Assembly: GCF_037042905.1 (NCBI RefSeq)
Contig: NC_087254.1
Coordinates: forward strand, 21,849,103-21,913,102
Reading direction: 5' to 3'
From: Lytechinus pictus
Lineage: Eukaryota; Echinodermata; Echinoidea; Temnopleuroida; Toxopneustidae
DNA length: 64,000 nt
Below are positions 26,019 through 35,121 of the stretch, in pieces. The translations under genes were made by a program, and so were the position numbers. A model generated the notes under the pieces. That model was not told the origin of the DNA. It made no database searches and worked only from the letters and a program-made list of their open reading frames with translations. The stretch's first letter is position 1. Every line of letters begins with the position of its first letter.

Positions 26019-26173
26019 CCTCTGTGATGATTCGATGACGAGGCTGATGTCGGCTGCATGTTGCTTTATCGATGGCATTGTGACATGTTTTATGTCATAT
26101 TGCATTACATCGTGTGGCTGCATGTAACAGCTAACAATTATTGATGACAGTTTCGAGGCATTTGTCTGAGAGG
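26019..26173 (+). ncRNA. SNORD15: Box C/D snoRNA U15, copy 1
   Basis: Closed by a CCTCT/AGAGG terminal stem, with box C GTGATGA at 26,024-26,030 and box D CTGA at 26,166-26,169. The guide before box D, GAGGCATTTG, is complementary to the 28S rRNA segment CAAATGCCTC, placing the fifth nucleotide opposite the A methylated by vertebrate U15. A second stretch near the 5' end, GATGACGAGGC, is complementary to the directly adjoining 28S bases GCCUCGUCAUC, exactly the two-part layout I know from U15 (whose 5' part reads GATGACGAG and whose end reads GAGGCATTTGTCTGAG). At 155 nt it has the unusual length of U15. In vertebrates U15 lies in ribosomal protein gene introns; here it is in a non-coding host. 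Confidence 0.9.
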
Positions 26174-26939
26174 AAACTGCTTGCTAGATTAAAAATCAGT
26201 AATAATGATGATGATTATGGGTGCATAGAACAATATTATTTTCATTTATAATTATAAAACTGATCATGCTTTTATAAAGAGAAAAAGAATCTAAAAAATG
26301 ATTACATTGTATAGCATGTTGCATTAATTGTCCTTTGTAGTGACTAATAACAGCAATTTCACATTTGAGTTTGATGAAATTTCCAGCATAATGATTGATT
26401 TTTCACTCAACATTGCGCTGGAGTTGACTTGATTAAAATAAAACAATTTTTTATGATTATTTGTAAATTCATATATCTGTCATGTTTTGTGTCTTGTTCC
26501 TTGTATAGGTGAAGAAGGCCAGCTATTATTTTATGGAGGCTGAGAGGAAAAGACACGAAAGTGCGGAGTAAGTAAATATCTAAATTTGATTTAGGGCCTG
26601 TAACACAAAGCTATGTTATAAATCTGTATGATATATTGAACATAGTGATCAATTTAAATCAATTCTAAAAATTAGCAGTACGATAACTGCAAAGCCATTG
26701 TATTACAGGGCCATGAAGTTGGCCCCATATTAAAAGAACCCACAACTGGAAGCCTCAACTGATTGCGATTGGTATCCTACTTTCCAACTACATAAGTACT
26801 ACCTGCAAAAAAAAATTAAGTTAAAAAATTGCTTTTAGTTGAAGCCATTTCTGTTATCTTTCCCTGGTCTGATCACAGAATGCCCAAAAATAGCAGTTTT
26901 CTTTCTGATAACAAGCTAAATGAATTTTCCTGATTAGAT

Positions 26940-27094
26940 CCTCTGTGATGATTCGATGACGAGGCTGATGTCGGCTGCATGTTGCTTTATCGATGGCATT
27001 GTGACATGTTTTATGTCATACTGCATTACATCGTGTGGCTACATGTAATAGCTAACAATTATTGATGACAGTTTCGAGGCATTTGTCTGAGAGG
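26940..27094 (+). ncRNA. SNORD15: Box C/D snoRNA U15, copy 2
   Basis: Same length, boxes, terminal stem and both 28S-complementary stretches as copy 1; box C at 26,945-26,951 and box D at 27,087-27,090. It differs from copy 1 only at scattered positions in the variable middle (for instance CATACTGC for CATATTGC, and TACATGTAATAG for TGCATGTAACAG). It lies in the intron between exons 26,509-26,567 and 27,653-27,710. Confidence 0.9.
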
Positions 27095-27652
27095 AAACAT
27101 TTCTAGATTATAATCAATAATAATAATGATTATGGGTGCAAACATTGATAATAGAACAATATTTTCATTTATAATTATAAAATGATCATCATATCTTTAT
27201 AATGAGAAAAAGAATCTAAAAAATGATACATTGTATAACATGTTGCATTAATTTTCCTTCGTAGTGACCAATTACATCAATGTATGGGGGCCAAGATCTA
27301 TTCTGTGCAATACTTGCAACCGTTTTCACTGATATAAAGCTACTGAATTCAAAAATTATTTGTTTTCAAATCCCAAGAAAGTTTATAATAGAATACAAAA
27401 AGAAACTGAGTGTGTGACATTGTCTCGTGCTTTGGCATATCACTGTGTAAGGCATATTGTGAAAAGTAAGCAAAACTTTTAAATGTCTTAACTTTTTATT
27501 TCACATTTGATTTTGATGAAATTTCCAACATAATGATCGTTCGATTTTTCTTTCAAAATTGTGCTGGAGTTGACTTGATTAAAATCAAACGATTTTATGA
27601 TTATTTGTGAATTAATTTATCTTTCATGTTTTGTGTCTTGTCCTTTGTATAG

Positions 27653-27710
27653 GTGAAGAAGTCCAGCTATTATTTTAATGGAGGCCAAGAGGAAGACACG
27701 AAAGTGTGGG
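27653..27710 (+). ncRNA. Host-gene exon, third of the homologous set
   Basis: Flanked by TTTGTATAG and GTAAGT. Aligned with exon 26,509-26,567 it shows an extra A in TTTTAATGGAGGC and the loss of bases in GAGGAAGACACG. These shifts would destroy a shared reading frame, which supports a non-coding role. Confidence 0.65.
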
Positions 27711-28076
27711 GTAAGTTAACTCATCTCAAATATCTAAATTTGATTATTGGCTTGTAACACAAAGCTTTGTGATCAATAAGAGTTTATCTGTATGATATAT
27801 TATTGAACATAGTGATCAAATTTAATCAATTCTAAAAATTAGCAGTACGATAAGTGCAAAGCCATTGTATTACAGGGCCATGAATTTGGCCCCATATTAA
27901 AAAAACCCACAACTGGAAGCCTCAACTGATTGCGATTGGTATCCTACTTTCCAACTACTACAAGTACTACCTGCAAAAAAAAAGTGCAATATGTGTAATT
28001 TAAGTTTAAAAATTGTTTTCAGTTGAAGCCATTTCTGTTATCTTTCCAGGGTCTTAATGAATTTTCCTGATAAGAT

Positions 28077-28231
28077 CCTCGGTGATGATTCGATGACGAG
28101 GCTGATGTCGGCTGCATGTTGCTTTATCGATGGCATTGTGACATGTTTTATGTCATACTGCATTACATCGTGTGGCTGCATGTAACAGCTAACAATTATT
28201 GATGACAGTTTCGAGGCATTTGTCTGAGAGG
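28077..28231 (+). ncRNA. SNORD15: Box C/D snoRNA U15, copy 3
   Basis: Third U15 copy, 155 nt, box C GTGATGA at 28,082-28,088 and box D at 28,224-28,227. The first stem base pairs are CCTC/GAGG, since the fifth stem base changed to G. Both rRNA-complementary segments are unchanged. It sits in the intron before exon 28,522-28,588. Confidence 0.9.
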
Positions 28232-29059
28232 AAACTGCTTGCTAGATTAAAAATCAGTAATAATGATACTCTTAATGATAAAAATAATAATGATGTATAA
28301 TAAAATGTCAGTCTGAAGATAAAATGGGTGCTGTAATCGTATCAATGGGAGTAGGGGTTTTAATTTTTTCAGGGGGTGACTTCTGTACAATATTCCCTGT
28401 CCCTTTGACCCTTTCTTCATACTTCTCTGCCCAGCATTATTATCATCATTATAATCATCACCTTACCACTTGAACTGAACATTTATGAAGCATTCAACAA
28501 CTTTTTGCTTATTCATTTCAGCAACCTACTCGTGGATTCCATTTTTGATGTGTATAATTGTGCCGATTTCTCTCAAGAGAATGAGTTGGTGAGTGAAGTT
28601 TATGTTTTTTTCCTGTTTATTTTGTCAAGTGCAAACTCTTGGTGGCAGCTTGTGGGAACGTTCCACAAAGACTTATAGTTTGCGTTTATTTGAACTACCA
28701 TAGCAACAGGGCTCGGTGGATCCGACTAGGCCATATTGTTTGCACACAATGATTGGGTTACCTAAAGTATTGTGTCTAATTCGGCTAGACCTACCCCCGC
28801 AGCTGCAAGTAATATTTAGAAGCAAGTTTTCCATGTTTGTTGTGATAGCAAGTTGCTGTCACCAGATATTATATTATGTAAAAAAACAGGCCTCAGATAT
28901 GGGTGGAAAATCAAATGGAATTTTATTTTCCTTAATTAACTACAGATGTTATGCAATAGGAACCTGGCGTTTCATATAGCTTTTTGTAAAGTTATGTGAG
29001 ACTGAATCACTAAAACATGTTCTAAGATGCTAAGTCGTGTAAGTAGTGATATACAGTGA

Positions 29060-29440
29060 AACATGTCTATAGTGACCACCCAAGGGAAACACAAAATGTG
29101 GCCTTTATAGACAGATGGCTGCTATAGACAGGTTCTTTATACACACAATCTGCCTTCATTGGAATCAGTTTTAGTGGTCACTATAGGCAGGTGGCTGCTC
29201 TAGACAGGTTCTTATACACACAATCTGCCTTCATTGGAATCAGTTTTAGTGGTCACTATAGGCAGGTGGTTGCTATCGACAGGTTCTTATACACACAATC
29301 TTCCTTCATGGGAATCAGTTTTAGTGGTCACTATTGGCAGGTGGCTGCTATAGACAGGTTCTTATACACATAATCTTTCTTCATGGGAATCGATTTTAGT
29401 GGTCACTAAAGGCGGGTGGCCACTAACACAGGTTTTATAT
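29060..29440. repeat. 75-bp tandem repeat, about 4-5 copies
   Basis: The unit runs from GACAGGTTCTTATACACACA through CTTCATTGGAATCAGTTTTA and GTGGTCACTATAGGCAGGTG. Unit starts at 29,127, 29,203, 29,278 and 29,353 give spacings of 76, 75 and 75 bp. The last unit is the most diverged. It lies in the host intron upstream of the U21-like snoRNA and explains the ORF at 29,191-29,373. Confidence 0.9.
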
Positions 29441-29647
29441 ATATCTTCAGGCACAAAGAGAGTCACCAGTCATTTGTAAAGTTGCATGTATAAGTGTGTA
29501 TATTGCAAACCGCTTTTTGAAACCACCCATTGGTAGAGTATTTACCTTGCCATCATAATTGATACTTTGATACTGGGGATTAAGAAAGACAAGACGACAA
29601 AAATTTCAAGAAAATTGCTGATCTTACCCTAATGATGTTTGAGTCAT

Positions 29648-29734
29648 ATGCCAGTGATGATGACCTTTTATTTAGTTTCAAGACGGAGCTGACAAACTAT
29701 GTTTGTTGGAGACATCCTTACTCACCTGAGGCAT
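29648..29734 (+). ncRNA. SNORD21: Box C/D snoRNA, U21-like guide
   Basis: Terminal stem ATGCC/GGCAT, box C GTGATGA at 29,654-29,660, box D' CTGA at 29,689-29,692 and box D CTGA at 29,726-29,729. Before box D' the sequence GTTTCAAGACGG is perfectly complementary over 12 nt to 28S CCGUCUUGAAAC. Two bases separate it from CTGA, exactly as in vertebrate U21 (guide then two bases then CTGA), so the nucleotide selected by the fifth-position rule is the same G. In vertebrate U21 this guide sits before box D; here it sits before D'. The stretch before box D (CATCCTTACTCAC) has no rRNA match that I recognise. Confidence 0.82.
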
Positions 29735-30190
29735 TTATGACTTCACATCATGTCCTAATCCTAGCTAATATGATGCAGGGATTTTAGTTGTGAAAAAATT
29801 GTTAGACAAGCCTTGTTATTTCAATGAAAGTGAATACTACTGACAAATGTCAATATAGATGAATTTCTTACTTGCACAGCTTCTGTGATGAAGCATCTAA
29901 ATCGATTCTTATTTTATCCTTTCTTTGTCAAGGTCAGAGTCTAAAGATGTTCTGCAAGGAGGTCAGGACATTGTGAGAGGTAAGTAGTTATATCATCAAA
30001 TCTTACATAGTATTGATTAGCTTTCATAGGGAAACTCTCTTGGACCATGGCAAAGTTTGTTGATGCGAAGGAAAAAGGGCGGTGTTTAAACTAGAAACAG
30101 AAATTTTAGATCTGTCAAAAATGCTGCATCATACTTATATACATAGTGATAGTGAAATATATAAATGGTAAGGACAAAAATCTTTGGAAT

Positions 30191-30271
30191 GTCTTGTAAA
30201 TGATGAGTTACTTCTCTGACACCTCTTGTCTGAATACATTGATGTCTTATAGTAATATTCTGATACAAGAC
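30191..30271 (+). ncRNA. Orphan box C/D snoRNA, copy 1
   Basis: Perfect 8-bp terminal stem GTCTTGTA/TACAAGAC, box C ATGATGA, internal CTGA boxes, a C'-like TGATGT and box D CTGA near the 3' end; 81 nt. Candidate guides are ACACCTCTTGT before D' and CTTATAGTAATATT before D. I recognise no match in 18S, 28S, 5.8S or the major snRNAs. A near-identical copy at 35,041-35,121 argues that it is a real, maintained RNA. Confidence 0.8.
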
Positions 30272-30403
30272 AATAGCCCAACAAGAAAAAATGAGGGGGG
30301 GGGGTAACTATAAAGTTGTAAGGTATGCAAAGTTGACCATTTCATGATGAATATCTTCATGTTTGATCAGAGTGATCAAGTATTGACCGTTTTCTTATCG
30401 CAG

Positions 30404-30611
30404 GCAAGACTGGGCAAGATAGACTTCAAACTGAGCTGCTACGTGGGGGTGTTTTTTGTTATGAGACATCCATCAATGCTGAACCTACCAGATTGAAAGT
30501 TTTTCCAAAGCATGATCAAGTTCCTTTCCACCAGAAATGTACAGGGCATGGGCAAGGCAGTCTGGGGGAGAAAGGGACCAGAAATTCTGAAAACACTTAA
30601 TATCAAATGTG
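30404..30611 (+). ncRNA. Longest host-gene exon
   Basis: Acceptor CTTATCGCAG and donor GTAAGT bound 208 nt. One frame stays open from the first base for about 65 codons to a TAA near the exon end. No domain or signal is visible in that reading, so I treat it as non-coding, but it is the only exon where a short peptide could be argued. Confidence 0.6.
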
Positions 30612-31034
30612 GTAAGTAGTACTCTTGGTTGATTCGGAAGTCCCCCCTGATGTCTTATTTAGTTTTGATAAATAAAAGGCATATTAGAAAAGAATGAGAT
30701 TGAAGATTTTGTGAAAATCCATTATAGCATTGTTGAAATGTAAATATGCAACCTTCTGAAGTCATAAGAATCTAACTGTGAAAAGTGAATACTCTTGTTT
30801 TTAAAGGGTTTTGTTCAAATTCATTTAAATGTTTTGCTTATGTTTACAAGGGTTGACTGCCCCTTTGAATACACGAATCTACTAGTGAAATAAAAATATA
30901 TAGAAGAACTTTCCAGTCTGCCGTGCACAATCTTGCTTAAAATTCATCATGAAAAAATTATTGTGAGATTTGGACATCCTCTTGTGTATTTTGTTAACAA
31001 AAACAAAATAAGTTCAGTGATATATACAGGTGAC

Positions 31035-31119
31035 TGCCATGTGATTGTGATGAGTAAATTCAGCGGATCGAAATTCATTTTTATGAGAAAACATTTGCTT
31101 ACTACTGAATCTAATGGCA
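31035..31119 (+). ncRNA. Box C/D snoRNA with U24/U76-like guide
   Basis: Terminal stem TGCCAT/ATGGCA, box C GTGATGA at 31,047-31,053, box D CTGA at 31,105-31,108; 85 nt. The stretch before box D, ATTTGCTTACTA, matches the complement of 28S GUAGUAGCAAAU, the site read by U24 and U76, if one T is bulged out. After box C, TAAATTCAGCGG is a perfect 12-nt complement of CCGCUGAAUUUA at the 5' end of 28S, but no good D' box follows it. Boxes, stem and position (one per host intron) are convincing; the target is not. Confidence 0.72.
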
Positions 31120-31644
31120 CACCGATACCAGGTAGTCACTGTTATTCCATAGCTCACATGTAATCTTCTGTGCTATGATGCAACATAACTCCCAATAACA
31201 ACGTTGAGCAGGTACCCACTAAGAGAAATTATTCAAGTGTCATAAGAAATTTAATGATTCCGATTTTCATGTAAAATATGTATTTTTTAATTCTTTCAGG
31301 GATGCTTTGACATGGAACTGTGCTCAGGGAGATTTGATGATTGCTCTCTTGACTTATGTGATCTTGGTGACATGGTATGTCTGTGTGGTGATCTTGTTCT
31401 TGTTTTGATCTACTTAGCCTAAGAAGTAAGATTGTAGGCTGTTTGGATTTGAAAAATGATGGAAATTCATGACCATCCTTAATCATATTTTACAAACTTC
31501 AATATGAATTGTGCACTAAGAGATGATTTCAAATAAAGTTTTAGACAAATACAGAACATCCGACAGCTTTGTAATGTGGAAAGGAAGAAGACTGCACATC
31601 AATTAAAATCATACTCTCTTATAGCTTTTGTAGGGCGATTAGTT

Positions 31645-31710
31645 GTTGATATGATGTTTAAGGAATTGCCGTCTGAATTAAAATGATGGTTCAATCCAAC
31701 CCTGATCAAC
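31645..31710 (+). ncRNA. SNORD65: Box C/D snoRNA for 18S Um578/Um627 site, copy 1
   Basis: Terminal stem GTTGAT/ATCAAC, box D' CTGA, C' TGATGG and box D CTGA at 31,702-31,705. The guide before D', GGAATTGCCGT, pairs over 11 positions (two G-U) with 18S GCGGUAAUUCC, and the fifth nucleotide from D' faces the U known as Um578 in yeast (snR77) and Um627 in human (SNORD65). Box C is ATGATGT instead of ATGATGA, so this copy may be weak. The gene symbol rests on the predicted target, not on overall sequence similarity. Confidence 0.75.
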
Positions 31711-32411
31711 AACAAAACATGTAGCAATCAAAAAGACAAATATCTAAATCAGTCTGCTAAAGCCGGGGTAATAATGACATTATCATGTTAAGCAGGGCCC
31801 GCTGGGAGAACAGCTTTCAGAACTGAAATGGCTCCCTTGGGTAAAATATGACATTATTTTTATTAGTCTTTCACATTCCCCATATCTGTATACTTATATT
31901 TTGTAATTTTATTTTGTTTTTCCCTTTTCCAGTGCCTGGATGTCACCCCCTTCATCTTTGTGTAGTAGTAGCCGAGTTCATCAACTTGTTCCAAGGCCAT
32001 TGAATTCAGATGGTCAAAGGTGAGAAGTAAACAAAGAAATATGTAAGAATTTTTTTTTTCACAATGTATAGAAAAAATTTGATGTAAAATTTTGTAAGAC
32101 TCCTACAAAGTGCCTGTAAACAAAACAGTATTTCGGGTCTAATAAAGGTGATGAGAGTAAACCTTTGATTTTATGCATAAATTGACATAATTAGAAGAAA
32201 TTTACTTTCCTGTCTTGCAGATTATGCCATGCCATGGATAATATGCATGCCAATTTTTGCCATGATCATGCAGTCAAAATAGCACAATATTTGGGGGGTT
32301 AAACTTACAAACACCAAAGAATGACATGAATGAGTCAACGTTGATTTGTTCTATTTATTGTCGACTAGCAAATGGTGGCTCATTCTGAAAAGACAAAAAT
32401 TGTGAGAAGTT

Positions 32412-32478
32412 ATTGATATGATGACCCAGGAATTGCCGTCTGAATAATAAGTGATGGTTCAATCCAACCCTGATCAAT
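32412..32478 (+). ncRNA. SNORD65: Box C/D snoRNA for 18S Um578/Um627 site, copy 2
   Basis: Box C ATGATGA at 32,418-32,424, D' CTGA after the same GGAATTGCCGT guide, C' GTGATGG, and box D at 32,470-32,473. The terminal stem here is ATTGAT/ATCAAT: relative to the other copies both members of the outer pair have changed, so pairing is kept. Such a compensatory change is strong evidence for a functional stem. Confidence 0.85.
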
Positions 32479-32770
32479 GACAATTACTCAGCCCACATGA
32501 CTAAAGACAACTTCATGATTTACAGTACATGTTTTGATTAATATTTGCTCCATTTTTCCCATATTGAAACGATCCTTGTTCTTGTTATTGTTTCAGCTGA
32601 CCAAGGCATTCACCCCTCGTCCATCCTGTCTATTGATGTTCATCAGTTTTCAACTGGCCTTGACAGATCTTCAATTCTTTGACTCCAGCAGTAAATGTAT
32701 GCAGTTCTAGAATACCTGATTGTCAAAGGAAAAGAAAAAAAAATACTTGTAATGTGTTATTGAAAACCAG

Positions 32771-32880
32771 GGATCCATTTCATAAAGCTGTTTGTAAGTT
32801 AAGAGTGGCTTTAAGAACGACTGGTGAACCTTTCTTACGCGCTAAACCATCGGCAATGAATATACCATTTCTAGTGAGTT
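32771..32880. repeat. Half of a GTTTCATAAAGCTG-family MITE
   Basis: Starts ATTTCATAAAGCTGTTTGTA, continues with the GAACGACTGGTGAACC and TTACGCGCTAAACCATCGGC segments, and ends near TTTCTAGTG. It matches the 60,770-60,935 copy, but the far inverted arm is missing. It lies in the intron after exon 32,597-32,690. Confidence 0.75.
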
Positions 32881-32995
32881 TAACTGAAATTTGGAAGGGC
32901 CAGGCAGTGAATTTGTACAGGATGGGGTAACCATGTTGATTCTCAAATATGGTTGGTTGTCGCCAATGAAATACTATGTAGATATGGAATTGTGT

Positions 32996-33061
32996 GTTGA
33001 TATGATGACCCAGGAATTGCCGTCTGAATAATACTGATGGTTCAATCCAACCCTGATCAAC
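32996..33061 (+). ncRNA. SNORD65: Box C/D snoRNA for 18S Um578/Um627 site, copy 3
   Basis: Terminal stem GTTGAT/ATCAAC, box C ATGATGA at 33,002-33,008, guide GGAATTGCCGT, D' CTGA, C' CTGATGG and box D at 33,053-33,056. It is located in the intron preceding exon 33,859-33,998. Confidence 0.85.
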
Positions 33062-34238
33062 ATCTCTTAAGAAAATAAAATGAAAAATAAGATATGGCTA
33101 ATTGTGCATAGGTCAAATCTTTATGGACCACAGAAATCGATTCTGCTGAGAAGAAATTTGACTAATGGAGTGTTGCAAGCAACTTGCAATTAATCGCAAG
33201 TCAATTTCAGGTCCCAAAATCAATTGAAAGTCATGCATATCCTCAAAAGTTTACAATAGATTGATGGTCTGCTTCTTGCATCAACAAATATGAATTGATT
33301 TGCTTTTGTGAAAATTGATATATCACTTGTAAATTTGCAAAGTATTTTCAGCATCACCCCCTAAGAAGATGTAATTAGCAGAAATTGCATATTCTGGTTT
33401 TAAAAAAAATGCTTAAATCTTAGGCCACTATTTGACTAATGCAAGTTTACCTTTAGACGAATTCGGATTGAGCGTTTTGTCTAATGGCGCCCTTGACTGG
33501 GGGCTTCTAGAATATGTTACGAAAATGTACATATGAGCACCTAGCTCATTTCGGATTGGCTGAAAGCCCAGTGTACCCCAGCTATGGCTGCCATAAGTTT
33601 CATTGCTTTGAAATGGGATCGGTTTATAGATCACTCACGTCAAAGTGATTTATGTGTAGTAATTGGAATGAAAACAGATGTTGGCATATAATGCCTGATT
33701 GATCTTTTGCAGGGTAAATGAAGTGGGTACGTAATTGTCTCATTGACTTACCAGATTAAAGAATGAATGAACCTAAGGACCCAAAAAGGAATAACCCCCT
33801 ACATTTCTTTGAATTCTCTTCATCACATTCATTGTCTCTATTCTTGCTTTCCTTTCAGCTGACGGAGCTCTGTTTTATCTACACAATCTTGTCAATGATT
33901 CATCAGTTCTCATGTTTGCATTTGGTTCAGCATGTTGAGGTTTATTTTCATCCATGTGATCCAGTTGATAATCCATCAGTGTAGAATCAGGCCATCAAGT
34001 AAAAGGCGAGTATTCTTTTGGTCAGTGCAAGCTCTTGAAAATAACTCAAAAGTTGCCAACATGGTCTCATCTCCCCCTCCCTTACGTCAAATTTAGAATA
34101 ATCAAGCGTACATTTAATTGCTAGAGCATGATGGCTCTTAGCCTGTGAATTTTCAGAGAGTGTTAAATAGCTTAATTTTGTGAGATTTGATGTATAAATT
34201 TGATGTTTTAATTTCAATTGGTATTAGAGTGGATAGTT

Positions 34239-34305
34239 GTTGATATGATGACCCAGGAATTGCCGTCTGACTGATAAGTGAGTGTTCAATCCAACCCTGA
34301 TCAAC
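34239..34305 (+). ncRNA. SNORD65: Box C/D snoRNA for 18S Um578/Um627 site, copy 4
   Basis: Terminal stem GTTGAT/ATCAAC, box C ATGATGA at 34,245-34,251, the same guide and D', and box D at 34,297-34,300. The C' box is degenerate (GTGAGTG) and the spacer after D' has a second CTGA, so this copy is changing in the part not needed for the D' guide. Confidence 0.83.
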
Positions 34306-35040
34306 AATTAAGTTTAATTTTAGATTCCCCCTATCATGTTTGCAATCATTGACACTAAAAAATTGGCATTTTAAGGCTCATATTTATATAGATATATTTT
34401 GGTTTTTTTAGTTTGGACTAATTTGAATTTTTTTTAAATCTGCAATATTAGAAATTTTGTAAGATTGCAATGAAGTAAAGCATATATTGTTTGTCTTGTT
34501 TAACCAAAAGTCTATGATTTGAAAATTTTATATGTGGTGTTTTTTTTTTTCAATAAACCCTGATGTGATTACGATGATTGATAATGGATTGAATTGATCA
34601 CAGCAAATTTTAGATTGTCTCTTTCAGAAATTGTCAAAATTTTCAGTTATAGTAATAACACAATAACTTAAAATTGTAACACATTTTATTCTGATTTCTT
34701 TTCCCCCCACCTTTTTCTCACATCAGATGAATGTCATTCAGGTTTGTTAGTATTGTCTTCCACTACTGCTGTTCTTGCATGAAATGGAGGTTATGAAGGT
34801 TTTGAAAACCGAACATCTACCAACACAAACATGTTCATGACATCCAGTAAATCTTCATAGGTTAGTATGATACCATCCCCTCTTGTTGTACATATAGTAA
34901 ACTCTTCAATTTTCTGCTTTCCTTTAATCTAATTCTCTTGACAGGCACATAACATGTACAAAAAGTATGGAAAAGGATTTAGGATGGTTTAATCTTTTTT
35001 TTTCTTCAACTGATTATTATTTTAATGTCCTTTGATATTT

Positions 35041-35121
35041 GTCTTGTACATGATGAGTTACTTCTCTGACACCTCTTGTCTGAATACATTGATGTCTTAT
35101 AGTAATATTCTGATACAAGAC
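35041..35121 (+). ncRNA. Orphan box C/D snoRNA, copy 2
   Basis: Identical to 30,191-30,271 apart from one base just before box C (ACATGATGA versus AAATGATGA). The flanking intron sequence differs between the copies, so the snoRNA itself seems selectively conserved or recently retroposed. It lies between exons 34,727-34,860 and 35,725-35,854. Confidence 0.8.

Noticed and set aside
29191..29373. 60-codon repetitive ORF
   Set aside because: It follows the 75-bp tandem repeat, whose length is a multiple of three.
29060..29440. Regular repeats resembling a CRISPR array
   Set aside because: 75-bp direct tandem repeats without unique spacers, in an animal intron.
31691..34290. GGTTCAATCC in the 18S-guide snoRNAs looks like a tRNA T-loop
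   Set aside because: No acceptor stem, D-arm or anticodon arm around it; it lies between C' and D of the snoRNA.
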